Notes: generated by a model from the letters alone, not told the origin. 64,000 bases of DNA from Serripes groenlandicus (GCA_031761405.1 JASEVX010000003.1:117306051-117370050); one strand, 5' to 3'; shown: positions 51,421 through 62,434, counted from the stretch's first letter. Program-made: numbers and translations.

Positions 51421-51761
51421 CAGAGAAACCCAACATTGATCTAACATTGTGATGTATTTCATCTTTTATATTGGGTCATTTAAATCCAGATTTTTTTTTT
51501 GTAAAGAATTATGCCGGAGACAAAATAGCCCCTTAAGTGCTAAGTTGAAACGGAAGTTGGAAATTTGTAACTCGTTAAATGTTGTCAAACCGCAAATTTA
51601 AATAACAGTCACATTTGCAGTGAAACTTTAACCTTTTCTGATAGAATTCCATCTGTATCTCCCTCTCCCTCTAGAAATGAGCAAGGGGAAACTTTTGTAT
51701 GGGCTAATTGGATTTTGATCTTGATCTGTACTAGCTTACACCTTTTTAAACTATCCTAGGA

Positions 51762-51991
51762 TTAACCCTTTCCCTCATACGACAATTCTGCAGCAGACAA
51801 CTTTGAACGTATTTTGTCAAAAAATAGAAAATCTCCATAATTGAATGGATAACCTATGACTAAAAGTGGAAAACATTGTGGCAAAAGGAGAAATTGCACG
51901 TTTTGTGCAATTTCTTCTTTTGTCACTATGTTTTCAAAAAGCTGTCTGCTGCAGAGGCGTCAGAAAGCGTCTATATGAGGGAAAGGGTTAA
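51762..51991 (+). mobile_element. TTAA foldback MITE, young subfamily, intact
   Basis: TTAACCCTTTCCCTCATACG to TATGAGGGAAAGGGTTAA, both TTAA present; a good reference copy for the subfamily with GCACGTTTTGTGC loop. Confidence 0.96.
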
Positions 51992-52263
51992 ATGATGCAA
52001 GTTAAAATGAAATATATTTATTATGCCTTTACCTTCTTGAAGGTTTTATAGACTTTTATTTTATAAATTTTACATTGGACAAAACACCATGGCTTTTCCA
52101 TATGCATACACATTTTGAAAACAGTGTTGCCAAAGGAGGACCTTACTCAAATAGACCAATTACATTGCGTTCAACCCTATCATATATTTATTTGTCATTT
52201 TTTTTGCCTTCAGAAGATGTTATCAAAGTCACGCGTCACAGATTGGTCACACATGGGAAAGGA

Positions 52264-52682
52264 TTAACCCTTTCCCTCATACGACAATTCAGCAGCAGAC
52301 GACTTTGAACGTGTTTTGTCAAAACATAGAAAATCTCCATAATTGAATGGATAACCTATGACAAAAAGTGGAAAACATTGTGGCAAAAGGAGAAATTGCA
52401 TGTTTTGTGCAATTTCTTCTTTTGTCACTATGTTTTCAAAAAGCCGTCTGCTTTAACCCTTTCCCTTATACGACAATTCAGCAGCAGACGACTTTGAACA
52501 CATTTTGCCAAAACATAGAAAATCTCTATAATTGAATGAATAACCTATGACTAAAAGTTGAAAACATTGTGGCAAAAGGAGAAATTGTACGTTTTGTGCA
52601 ATTTCTTCTTTTGCCACTATGTTTTCAAATAGCCGTCTGATGCAGAGGCGTCAGAAAGCGTCTATATGAGGGAAAGGGTTAA
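52264..52682 (+). mobile_element. Two young TTAA foldback MITEs, first truncated at the second
   Basis: 52264-52452 stops at GCCGTCTGC, where 52453-52682 begins (TTAACCCTTTCCCTTATACG to TATGAGGGAAAGGGTTAA). Both share CAATTCAGCAGCAGACGACT, a change from CTGCAGCAG, so they are close relatives. Confidence 0.92.
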
Positions 52683-52769
52683 ATCATGACAGAGAGAAAA
52701 AAAAAAAGAGAAAGTCACAATTTGATAGATGTTGTAGTTGACCCATCCTAATTTTTTATAGAAAATATC

Positions 52770-52945
52770 ATTTAACCCTTTCCCACATACAACAAATCTG
52801 AAGCAGACAACTTTGAAAACATCTAGGCAAAAAAATGGAAAATCTCTATAAATGAAAGCTAGGAACCAATGTAAAGAGATTCTCCTTTTACCACAAAATT
52901 TTAAAAAGTATTTCTGCTGCAGGTGTCAGAAAGATTTGAACCACC
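52770..52945 (+). mobile_element. TTAA foldback MITE, old subfamily
   Basis: TTAACCCTTTCCCACATACAA at 52771; right end decayed (CTGCTGCAGGTGTCAGAAAG). 52950-53245 has only decayed arms. Confidence 0.72.
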
Positions 52946-53249
52946 CTTTTATTTTTTTCTATTTTTCTCCCATAAAATAATAACTAAACCACCAGACCTG
53001 CATGGTTATGACAATTAAAATCGAAAAACTGAAAGAGAAATCTGGACAAATGAAGGTAGATTTTCTCACAAAGAGAAGAAAACATTGTCGTACAGGGGGA
53101 AATTGTTCGTTCTTGACAAAGTCTCATAAGTCTGGCTTGGTTCCCCATAACTTACATTTCTACATGGCCAAGCTGTTGGTATGTAGAAAAGTATAATTGA
53201 GTTGTGACTAGCAATTTAGGGTCTAATCAACACTCTTTTTTGACATCTT

Positions 53250-53490
53250 TTAACCCTTTCCCTCATATAGACGCTTTCGGACGCCTCTGCAGCAGACAGC
53301 TTTTAAAAAACATTATGAGTGACAAAAGAAGAAATTGCACAAAACGTGCAATTTCTCCTTTTGCCACAATGTTTTCCACTTTTTGTCATAGGTAATTAGG
53401 TTATCCATTTAATTATAGAGAAATTCTAACTTTTGACAAATATGTTCAAAGTCGTCTGCTGCAGAATTGTCGTATGAGGGAAAGCGTTAA
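53250..53490 (-). mobile_element. TTAA foldback MITE, young subfamily
   Basis: TTAACCCTTTCCCTCATATAG to CGTATGAGGGAAAGCGTTAA, with a small AGGTAATT duplication near 53390. Confidence 0.94.
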
Positions 53491-53499
53491 AGACATTTT

Positions 53500-53730
53500 C
53501 GCATAAAACTATTGGGGTTACAATTTCAAACTTTAGTCAGAAGGTGTATTGAGGTATGTGCATGTTTTTTGATGATGAAGACTGGCGAGAATGTACGGAT
53601 GAACATGCCGAGGCCCACCCGAGTCTTCACTGTATGAAAATGCATTAAGACCCCAAATCGCTAGACACGGCTCACTTACATAGATGTAACATGACAACCT
53701 ACTCCATTACAACTGACCTTCACAGCTAAC
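53500..53730. repeat. Dispersed repeat shared with 1560-1990
   Basis: GTCTTCACTGTATGAAAATGC and AAATCGCTAGACACGGCTCA match the flanks of the MITE at 1714 (CATACAGTGAAGAGTCATAC and AAATCGCTAGACGTGGCTCA). Type unknown; non-coding. Confidence 0.6.
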
Positions 53731-53736
53731 TGTTAA

Positions 53737-54203
53737 CTAACCCTTTCCCTCATACGGCAATTCTGCAGCAGAAGACTTTGAACGTATTTTGTCAAAACAT
53801 AGAAAATCTACATAATTGAATGGACAACCTACGACTAAAAGTGGAAAACATTGTGGCAAAAGGAGAAATTGCACGTTTTGTGCAATTTCTTCTTTTGTCA
53901 CTATGTTTTCAAATAGCCGTCTGATGCAGAGGCGTCAGAAAGCGTCTATATGAGGGAAAGGGTTAACTAACCCTTTCCCACATACAACGAATCTGTAACA
54001 GAACACTATAAATGGCTAAGATATTGAAAATTATTTTAACCCTTTCCCAGCAGACGACTTTGAACATATTTTGTAATAACGTAAAAAATCTCTATAATTG
54101 AATGGATATGACTCAAGAGTGGAAAACATTGCGGCAAAAGGAGAAATTGCTCGTTTTGAGCAATTTCTGCTTTTGACACTATGTTTTCAAAAAGCCGGGT
54201 TAA
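53737..54203 (+). mobile_element. Chain of TTAA foldback MITEs
   Basis: 53737-53966 is a full young copy with a CTAA left flank. A partial old left end follows from 53967. 54036-54203 is a young copy with both ends shortened (CCCTTTCCCAGCAGACGACT; AAAAAGCCGGGTTAA). Confidence 0.9.
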
Positions 54204-54361
54204 GTTTAATTCTTAAATACGCTTGAAAACATTGTGGCAATGGAGGAAATAGCTCTTAAGCATTTAAGAGACAACAATTGTTGTTTGTGGGCAAGGATGA
54301 TGACTCCTCTCTAAAAGTTATAATTCATATCAATTATTTTTGTTTGTTTGAGAGTTGATTG

Positions 54362-54640
54362 AATCTGATTGATTGGGGTTTAACGCCATTTTCAACAAGT
54401 TTTCAGTTATATCATGTCGGCCAGTTCACCTACTCATGCGTTTCCTGGTTTTCGCATACCAGTACTCAACACAACATACTTTCCAAGCAACTGGCTGCTT
54501 TTCCACAGACTGATAACCCTTTGGTGCAAGACGAACGTTATAGTGACTTTTGTCAAACGTCGGAAAGAATGTTGGCCGAGCTGGGATTTGAACCTGGATT
54601 GACAAGCCTGCGTTGCTACCAGGGCTCGTCTAATTTGAGA
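54362..54640 (-). mobile_element. tRNA-derived SINE, type A
   Basis: Minus strand: decayed head around AGCCCTGGTAGCAACGC, B-box GGTTCAAATCCCAGCTCG, body and tail GGCGTTAAACCCCAATCAAT. Full length but older than 43804. Confidence 0.88.
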
Positions 54641-54806
54641 GAGTTAGAAACAAAGTGTGAATTTTCAATAACGATTTAAAGCCCACGCCCTGAAGTGCAT
54701 GGCAGGAATATTTTTGGATGCTACACATCACTACTGACATTGTCATGTCCTTGTCTCTGGGGCAATGTGTTGTGTACCTAATATGCTCTTCCCGGATTCC
54801 TCTGCT

Positions 54807-55300
54807 TTAACCCTTTCCCACATAGAGCAATTCTGCAGCAGACGACTTTGAACAAACGTTGTCAAAATATGGAAAATCTCCATAATTGAATGGATAACCT
54901 ATGACTAAAAGTGGAAAACATTGTGACAAAAGGCCGTCTGCTGCAGAGGCATCAGAAAGCGATTATATGAGGGAAAGAGTTAACCCTTTCCTACATACAA
55001 GAAGTTTGCAGCAGACGCTTTTGAAAATAAACGTTATGAGCAATTTCTCCTTTTGCCACAATGTTTACAAAAGTTGTCTGCTGCAAAGGGGTCAGAAAGA
55101 GTCTGTATATGGAAAAGGATTAAGGATTAATCCTTTCCCACTTAGAAGAAATTTGCGACAGATGACTGAAAATAATGGTTTGAAATTCAGACACGAACAA
55201 CATATAGGCATAAAGAATAGTATAACCCATCCATAAATGAGTTACAACTTCAATCTCTTAGCTAGAGCATTTTTTTTATTGCATGTTGGAAAGGGTTAGT
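54807..55300 (+). mobile_element. Chain of three TTAA foldback MITEs
   Basis: 54807-54983 (young, centre deleted), 54980-55123 (old, sharing TTAA: GAAAGAGTTAACCCTTTCC) and 55127-55299 (old, ending GTTGGAAAGGGTTAG). Confidence 0.88.
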
Positions 55301-55435
55301 AAAATTTAATATCATTAAAGCATATCATGTCGAGCCCCTTGCAACACTCCATCAATATTTAACGTTACTTTGACAGCATTTCATAATAAAATGCTACTTT
55401 GTATAATTTCATCATGCTCTATAATATCATTCATA

Positions 55436-55670
55436 AAAACCCTTTCCCACTTGCGGTCACATTTTGATACCATTTGCAGCGCCAGACCAATTTTGAAAGC
55501 ATTCTGGCAAAATGAGAAATTTGAAGTGATTTGTCCTTTTGCCAGATTGGTCTTCTTCAAATGTGTCTAAATGTGGACAAGTCGCTTCAAATTTCTCCTT
55601 TTGCCGCAATGCTTTCTATCCTGTCCAATAATTATGATGCAGTTTAGAGAGTTATTCCCTCATTTTGCCT
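55436..55670 (-). mobile_element. TTAA foldback MITE, rearranged old copy
   Basis: AACCCTTTCCCACTTGCGGTC and a duplicated arm: TTGTCCTTTTGCCAGATTGG and TTTCTCCTTTTGCCGCAATG. The left arm TTCTGGCAAAATGAGAAATT pairs with the first. Confidence 0.7.
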
Positions 55671-55703
55671 AGATTAAAACATGTCAAATACCTGACATTG
55701 GTA

Positions 55704-55965
55704 TTGAACACAGGCCTTTTGGTCCACAAATTCAGCAAAGTTGATCCGCCCCGTTATGAGAATTGAACCAAGGACTTTTAACCCCACCAGATCAGAAAAT
55801 ATGGATCCCTATGTCAAGGGTATTGAACCCAGGAGATTATGCCACAAAGTAAGCACATTTTGATTGCCATGTCAAGGGAATTGAACCCAGGACTTTGGGC
55901 CACAGAGTCAGCAAATTTTGATCCCAATGCCATAGGAATTGAACATAAGACTTTTGGATTACAAA
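55704..55965 (-). repeat. 59-bp tandem repeat, about 4.5 units
   Basis: TTGAAC anchors at 55704, 55763, 55823, 55881 and 55939, each followed by a CCAGGACTTTGGGCCACA-like block and GATCCCAATGCCA. Units are 75-85% similar by eye. GGATTGAACC-like blocks resemble tRNA B-boxes but no A-box accompanies them. Confidence 0.85.
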
Positions 55966-56109
55966 AACAGCATTTAACCTCGGAGAGATTTTCTTTCTCA
56001 TGGCAATTTGATTGAATAGCCATCTTTTCAAAGTGCTTACGCAGCAAACCTCTAAGGCCCGTTCTTTAACCCTTTTGCATGTATAGAGTTTTAAACCCCT
56101 CTTCAGCCG

Positions 56110-56285
56110 GTGTCTTAACCATTTCCCACATACATCATATCTGAACCAGACAACTTTGTAATTATGGCGGCAATAAAATGATATCTCTTTAATGAACATA
56201 GCGTTAAAAACATTGTGGCAAAAAGAGAAATTGAGTCATAATCTGCTGATGCCTCAAAATCTCTCTGAAACTGGGAAAGGGTTAA
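56110..56285 (+). mobile_element. TTAA foldback MITE, old, deleted
   Basis: CTTAACCATTTCCCACATACA to AACTGGGAAAGGGTTAA; one hairpin arm (GGCAAAAAGAGAAATTGA). 56290-56700 shows nothing recognised. Confidence 0.78.
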
Positions 56286-56714
56286 AATATTATTTCTACA
56301 CCTAGATCAGCAGGTGAACTAACCACAATTAAACTTTTTAATATAAAGCTCAGGTGCATAGACATATTTAAATGAATGATAAATATGTCATGAAACATTT
56401 GGCTTACATTAACTCTTTGCTACTAAATAATTTTCATCTGCAAAACCAGTGTAATTTATCTGAGAAAAAGGTTATTAACAGGCTTTTAAAATCTTAATGT
56501 AATATGCAGAAAGATTTTTATAGGTTTGTATAATGTCACTTTCAACAATTTTTCTTTGGTTTGACGTGTCAACCCTGGTTTATTTTTTATTTGATCAAGA
56601 AATTTCTGATTTGTTTTCCTATACCCTGTCCAAAACAGACTATTGCTCCACCTTCACCTTCAGTATAATGTGCAAGCTCTTTCTTCTCTCATACTGCACC
56701 AGTCTAAAGTTCTG

Positions 56715-57002
56715 TAATCCCTTTCTAACATACAATAAATCTGTAGCAGACAACTTTAAATAAGAGCACCGCGTACGGCACAGGCGCTCGACTGATAGGG
56801 AGAAAACAGAAAAAAAGAAAGCTGAGCTGAACAAAAAACCTTAACCAGACGACCACGCCACCGCCAACAAAAAAACGGACGATGCCAGGGTCATGACAAT
56901 AGCTCTCGTTTTTTCAAAACTTTCTCCTTTTGTCCCAATGTTTTCAGGTCGTCTGCTGCAGACGCGTCAGAAAGCGTCTATATGAGGGAAAGGGTTAATG
57001 AA
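56715..57002 (+). mobile_element. TTAA foldback MITE split by unrelated GC-richer DNA
   Basis: Left CCCTTTCTAACATACAATAA with CTGTAGCAGACAACTTT; right GTCGTCTGCTGCAGACGCGT and TATGAGGGAAAGGGTTAA. The 56765-56905 insert (CACCGCGTACGGCACAGGCG) is unlike the rest and unidentified. Confidence 0.7.
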
Positions 57003-57159
57003 AGGGTGAACAGATTCTATTCAAAACTTCAAGAAATCCTTATGATTATTATTTAACATGTTGTGCAAAGTGTTCCTTTTCATTTCCAAAAAGGTAACTT
57101 CATCTTGCCCGTCTTGTCAAATAGTTACAGAGATTCCTAAATCTCTCATATTACTCAAG

Positions 57160-57260
57160 TTACCCTATGTTGGGGCAATTCAAACAAACTGTCTCAACAT
57201 AGGTTTTGGAGAACAAATAAGGATTTAGGAACATGAACTATAGATACGCCCCTGAACACG
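57160..57260. mobile_element. Palindromic MITE (TAGATAAGGGG family), decayed
   Basis: CCTATGTTGGGGCAATTCAAA, CTGTCTCAACATAGG and AATAAGGATTTAGGAACATG resemble the centre and right part of the 40686 element. Confidence 0.65.
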
Positions 57261-57264
57261 TTCC

Positions 57265-57625
57265 CATATTAAGTTGAAATTTAAATGACTCATTTGCAGC
57301 CGATGAATTTTAAAATATTACGGTGAAAGGAGAAATTCTCATAATGAGCAGTTTCTCCTTTTGTCACAATGTTTTCAATTTTATCCAATAATTATTAAAT
57401 TAAGTTTCTCATACTTTTTGCCAAGATAACCCTTTCCCACCTGCTGACGCATTTTGAAGCAAAAGAAGCAAACGACTTTTAAAAACATTGTGGTCAAAGG
57501 TGAAATTGCTCATGATGGAAATTATTTATGGTTTTGTCACTATGTTTTCAAAGTCATCTGCTGCTGATTTGTTGTATGTGGGAAAGGGTTAATTTCAAAG
57601 CCACCTGCTGCAGATTTGCTGCATG
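57265..57625 (-). mobile_element. Two old TTAA foldback MITEs, nested
   Basis: A first copy (57265-57425, hairpin GAGAAATTCTCATAATGAGC) is cut by a second starting AACCCTTTCCCACCTGCTGA (57428) and ending GTATGTGGGAAAGGGTTAA (57593). The remaining right end of the first follows (GCCACCTGCTGCAGATTTGC). Confidence 0.78.
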
Positions 57626-57851
57626 TCAGAGAGGGTCAAGTCTGTATTACAATAGGTCACAGATTTGGCATGCACCGGCAAGGCAAATCCCCGACCCTGG
57701 GCTGACATCACACATGGGACCTGTTGTTGGGTAACAAAAGAAATACCTATCTTGCAGTCTAATGTAACATACCTACTTCAGGTAATCTGAGCGCAACACT
57801 CAAACACCTGTGTTTGTTAAATTTGGAAAGGTCTCAACCATGATGAATCAT

Positions 57852-58084
57852 TTAACCATTCCCCACATACAACAAATCTGTAGCAGACGACTTTGAAAAT
57901 ATCTAGGTAAAACTATGGAAAACTTTGAAAAAGGAAGGCATAATTCTTGAATAATTAAATGTTGAAAACAGTGTGGCAAAAGGAGAAATTGTTCATTATG
58001 AGCAATTTGTCCTTTTGCCAAAATGTTTTCTAAAGTCGTCTGCTTCAGATGCGTCAAATGTCTGTAATGTGGGAAAAGGGTTAA
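57852..58084 (+). mobile_element. TTAA foldback MITE, old subfamily
   Basis: TTAACCATTCCCCACATACAA to GTAATGTGGGAAAAGGGTTAA; inner hairpin GAGAAATTGTTCATTATGAG CAATTTGTCC. Confidence 0.9.
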
Positions 58085-58272
58085 ATCCATTTTATGTTTT
58101 TTAATTTCATAATTGGGTTTAATCAAATGCAGTTCAACCAATCCTCTTTCCCATATACAAATAATCAATTAGCAAGAATATATAGGCAGAAGTATAAAAA
58201 TTGAATATATAGTTGAAAGAAAACATAATGTAGCAGAATGAAGAAACTGCTCATTATGCACAATTTCACCTC

Positions 58273-58504
58273 TTAACCCTTTCCCTCATATAGACGCTTT
58301 CTGACGCTTCTGCAGCAGACAGCTTTTTGAAAACATAGTGACAAAAGAAGAAATTGCACAAAACGTGCAATTTCTCCTTTTGCCACAATGTTTTCCACTT
58401 TTGTCATAGGTTATCCATTTAATTAAAGAGATTTTCCTTTTTTTGACAAAATATGTTCAAAGTTGTCTGCTGCAGAATTGTCGTATGAGGGAATTTAGAG
58501 TTAA
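58273..58504 (-). mobile_element. TTAA foldback MITE, young subfamily
   Basis: TTAACCCTTTCCCTCATATAG to CGTATGAGGGAATTTAGAGTTAA; inner GCACAAAACGTGC loop intact. 58505-59010 holds an old right half (to 58565) and otherwise nothing recognised. Confidence 0.93.
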
Positions 58505-59014
58505 TTCCCACAACTCAAATGTCGTCTGCTGCAGACGCGTCAAAATGTGTCTGTAAGTGGGGGGAGTATGCGCTCTGTAAGAGCAGGGACATCCACTTCA
58601 GTTAAAAACAAATCATTTCTTTATTTTCTGCAAGAAGGTAAGGGTTTTTTTTTTTTTTATAGCATTCAAATTAATATTCAAACTTCAGTAAATTGTATTT
58701 TCACAATTCAGAGCACTTGTATAATTTGTACAAAAGATGCCAGAATGGTAATCGAAAAGTATTCTATAGTAAAAATATGCGCAACTTTACATTGATCTAT
58801 TATCCCTCAGAAATGCATTTACAGCAGAAAAGTTTATGACACATTAAAGGGACTCTTTCGCTGTTTTTTTTTTTTCTGGCTACAATTTTGATCCCAATGT
58901 TCAAACGATCAGATTTTTCCAATTATGTCTGCAAGACATAACATAAAGCAAAACCATACAAATGTAATCCCATTTCAGAAGTATGTGTCAGATTGAATGG
59001 TGTTGTTACACTAC

Positions 59015-59240
59015 TTAACCCTCTTCAACATACAACAAATCTGCAGCAGACGACCTTGAAAACGTCTAGGTGAAACTATCAAAATTCTCCTAAAATGAAA
59101 GTCTTATTATGCAAAAGAGTTGAAATTATTGTGGCAAAAGGAGAAATTGATTGTCATGAGTAATTTCTTCTTTCGCCACAATGATTTGAAAAGTCGTCTG
59201 CATCTGATGTGTATACATTAATTTAGTGGGAATGGGTTAA
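59015..59240 (+). mobile_element. TTAA foldback MITE, old subfamily
   Basis: TTAACCCTCTTCAACATACAA to TTAGTGGGAATGGGTTAA; hairpin arms GGCAAAAGGAGAAATTGATT and TAATTTCTTCTTTCGCC. 59245-59690 shows only a left-end scrap at 59315. Confidence 0.85.
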
Positions 59241-59654
59241 TAAAACAGTATTTAAGTTATTATAATGGCATTTACTTGAGTTAATAATCAGTACTACAAG
59301 TATTATCTTTCTTATCCTTTTCCCTCATATTGATGCTTTCTGATGCCTCTGCACTATCGACACTATGAACAACTATTTTTTATCTTTCATTTTCATTTTT
59401 GTACAGCTGATTTCACGCAAATAAACCAAGACTAGGTTAGATATTATTATACATTACTATAATTACATTACAATTTAAAACATAAATTTTTGCAAATTTT
59501 ATCACATTTAGATCTTTATTGAAATGAGACATTCCCTTTTAGAAAACAGTGAACACATTTCTCAACTATCAAAATTATTTCCAAACTTAACTGTCATATT
59601 TACATTTTAAATGTTAGGGCCTGTATTTGTGTGGCATGACTTTAAAAATTAACC

Positions 59655-59790
59655 CATTACTTCAAACTGGCGACATTTGACCCCTGCTGATGCAGACAGT
59701 TTTTGAAAACATTGCAATAAAAGGTGAAATTGCTCAAAACAAAACAAGCAATTTCACCTTTTATTGCAATATTTTCAAATCTTTGTCAAA
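59655..59790. mobile_element. TTAA foldback fragment with a re-matched 30-bp hairpin
   Basis: Arms 59705-59734 (GAAAACATTGCAATAAAAGG TGAAATTGCT) and 59747-59776 pair at 29 of 30 positions around a 12-nt loop. The sequence differs from the usual arms at several places, changed on both sides. Confidence 0.9.
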
Positions 59791-60183
59791 AAGTTACTTC
59801 CAGTTTTCCAGATTGTTAAACTTGTTCGTCTGATGATTGTAAAGTAGACAACATTAAAAATAGCATGAGAAATAATGGGTTACGACAGAAATGAATTACA
59901 TTTTGAGAAATTCAAGCACATGTTTCTAATTCAAATGCAAGTAGATCACTTTCTATTGGCATGTAAGCATTAAAATATTTCCTTCATAAAACCATATCTT
60001 GAAACATCTGCAACCATATGACTTTTTGAAAAGAGAAATTGCTCATCATGGGCCTCTTTCACTAAGTCTAACTCATGGGGAAAAATATTCTAAATCAGAA
60101 AATTTCAATTATTTTTTTGAAAATGTAGTAAGTGTTACTGTTGAAAACACTGTTATAAAAAGTCATCTGTTCCAATTTGGGGC

Positions 60184-60424
60184 TTAACCCTTTCCCTCAT
60201 ACGACAATTCTGCAGCAGACAACTTTGAACATATTTTGTCCAAAAATAGAGAAAAATCTCTATAATTGAATGGATAACCTAAGACTAAAAGTGAAAAACA
60301 TTGTATCAAAAGGAGAAATTGCTCGTTTTGTGCAATTTCTTCTTTATATATATAGTCACTATGTTTTCAAATAGCCGTCTGCTGCAGAGGCGTCAGAAAG
60401 CGTCTATATGAGGGTAGGGGTTAA
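60184..60424 (+). mobile_element. TTAA foldback MITE, young subfamily
   Basis: TTAACCCTTTCCCTCATACG to TATGAGGGTAGGGGTTAA with a TATATATA insertion near 60347. Confidence 0.94.
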
Positions 60425-60669
60425 ATTGTCATCTGTATAAGGGAAAGGGTTAAGCTTTCCTCCATGTAGACGCAATTTGTTTGACAACTCTTGAAAACAT
60501 TGTGTCAGAAGGAGAAATTGCTCATAATGAGCAATTTCTGCTTTTGCCAATATGTTTTTATAACTCTTTTATATAATTATTATTTCATTTATAGCAGTTT
60601 TCCATATGTTTGCCTTGATGTTTTCAAAGTCGCCTGCTGCAGATTTTGCTGTATGTGGGAAAGGATTAA
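60425..60669 (-). mobile_element. TTAA foldback MITE, old subfamily, with a scrap of another
   Basis: 60425-60453 is a right-end scrap (TATAAGGGAAAGGGTTAA). Its TTAA starts a copy running to GTATGTGGGAAAGGATTAA at 60669. Confidence 0.87.
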
Positions 60670-60946
60670 CTGTTGAAGGGGTGATATTCTACCACCCTGC
60701 AAGAGAAAAGATGGTCTGCTTCATGTCAGGACTATCAGCAAGTTGTGTTGTAATTCAAATGGTGACAGTGTAACAAAGAGACTGTAAGTCTGTAGAATAC
60801 TGGTGCCATGTGGGTTACCATTCTTATACTCACAGCATACTGCTCCACCCATTATACATATACATAACAATTTAATGTATCTTCATGCATACATACTTTT
60901 TAAGCTTGTCTACTTTAAAGTGACTGAAATCCAGCTGGCACGGGGG

Positions 60947-60971
60947 AAAAAAAAAAAAAAAAAAAAAAAAA
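60947..60971 (+). repeat. Poly-A tract, 25 nt
   Basis: Run of 25 A after CACGGGGG. Could be the tail of a retroposed sequence; no identifiable body upstream. 60670-61160 has nothing else recognised. Confidence 0.85.
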
Positions 60972-61163
60972 TTGAATTCGCCCTAAATGTTATTCTTTAA
61001 TGTTATCCATGTAAAACCAGGGTAGAAAATGTATTGTTTTTTATCAATAAAGTGAACTTGAGTCGTTTTCAATTGTCCCGATGAAGGGGTTTCCTATTTA
61101 AAAATACTTACGACAGTTGGGTATCTGGAGTTCAGTCGCTTTAAATTAGCACTTTCCCACTTT

Positions 61164-61319
61164 CAGTCGAACCTATGCTAAAGACCACCTTGGAATAGGA
61201 AACACCTTGTCTATAGTGACCATACTTTTAGTTTCCCAAATACCCATTTTCTGTATAAATGACCCTCTGAACTAAGACCAGATTGTTCACTTCCCATGGG
61301 TGGTTTGACTTGACTGTAC
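61164..61319. mobile_element. MITE with AAAGACCACC inverted ends, second copy
   Basis: CAGTCGAACCTATGCTAAAGA at left, GGGTGGTTTGACTTGACTGTA at right; interior TTTCTGTATAAATGA and GACCAGATTGTTCAC as at 16565. Confidence 0.82.
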
Positions 61320-61900
61320 AATTAATCTGCAGCAGACGACTTTGAAAACATCTATACGAAAATATACAAAATTTCTATAATTGATGGTAAAATTATTGAA
61401 AGGAGTTGAAAATATTGTTTACAAAAGTTGTATGCTGCAGATGTCTCAAAATGTGACTATAAAACTGCTTGACAAAATCCTAAGTATTTCATTCTAAATT
61501 ACATATGACTGAGTGTAGAATTTGATATCTTGGTCAGCAATGTTTATATAAAAAATTGTCAATCAAATTTCTCTTGTATCCCTTACTTCAAATTCCTTCA
61601 CAAACCTTTTTTTTAAACTTTTAACATGCATACAAGGCTAATATATTTTATCTTCACATCTATTTATCTAACTCTTTCCAATGTTCAACATCTAGGCGAA
61701 ATTATTGAAAATCTTCATTAATGAAAATGCAATTATTAAATAGTTGAAAATATTGAGGAAAAAGGAGAATTTTCTCCATTCTCCTTTTGCCACAATCATA
61801 TTGAAGTCGTCTGCTGCAGATGCGTCAACATGCAAATTTGATGCATTTGATTGATAGATTGATTGCTTGATTGATTGGGTTTAATGTCATTTAAAAGATA
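61320..61900. mobile_element. Decayed TTAA foldback fragments and a SINE tail
   Basis: 61320-61450 and 61670-61840 have old-type arms (AATCTGCAGCAGACGACTTT; TTCTCCTTTTGCCACAATCA). 61845-61895 is a reversed SINE tail (TTGATTGATTGGGTTTAATG). Confidence 0.65.
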
Positions 61901-62056
61901 AATAAAATAATCAAGAACATTTTCTTAAAAAGTTATGAAAACAATCAAATCAGATGGCTCTCAAAATAACACATAAAGGGGAAGGGTTCCCCCAGCCTAG
62001 ATCACCCACATCAATTTCAAGCAGCAGGTATACAACCCTGTCACCCAAACCCCAGC

Positions 62057-62302
62057 TCACTGGACGTAGTTCAAATTACTTGGGTGCATGCCGGTGTTGC
62101 TTCGATAACTTTTTGGCATGTTTTGAAAATCCAACCCTCTTCCTAATCTCGAAGTAATCTTTCGATTTGCCTCAACAGTGGGGTCTGTTGAAACTTTTGT
62201 GTATTCAGAAAATTTCACTCCAAAAGGATTAGGTTTCAAATGGAGTTTGAGATAAGTAAACTCTTGAAGGTAGGGGGCAGGTCGATTAACCTTTCTATAA
62301 AC
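62057..62302 (-). CDS. Possible terminal exon of an unidentified gene
   Basis: On the minus strand a T13 tract and ATAAG precede an open stretch of 81 codons ending in TGA: VYRKVNRPAPYLQEFTYLKL, HLKPNPFGVKFSEYTKVSTD, PTVEANRKITSRLGRGLDFQ, NMPKSYRSNTGMHPSNLNYV, Q. It lacks foldback-element sequence and its composition is protein-like (Pro, Tyr, Asn, no homopolymer runs). I do not recognise a family. An alternative acceptor 8 nt inside (TTTATAG) changes the entry phase. It could be a last exon of a small protein or a decayed repeat. Confidence 0.3.
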   Translation of the reverse strand, partial: VYRKVNRPAPYLQEFTYLKLHLKPNPFGVKFSEYTKVSTDPTVEANRKITSRLGRGLDFQNMPKSYRSNTGMHPSNLNYVQ

Positions 62303-62434
62303 CTTATAAAAAAAAAAAAAAGTTAAGAAAAGATTATCATCTGCAACTTTTTGGATGGATGAAAGCCACAAAAGAGACTGTCCTAGGTTCAACTAGTTTT
62401 TTTTCCGACTTTTCCAAAAATTGAAACAATCGCT

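Noticed and set aside
57620..57760. GC-richer stretch with splice-like CAG|GTCCC on the minus strand
   Set aside because: The reading is short, has no recognised motif and no compatible neighbouring exon.
58547..58640. Possible short exon ending in CAAGAAG|GTAAGG
   Set aside because: A donor-like site exists, but no acceptor, conserved motif or neighbouring exon supports it.
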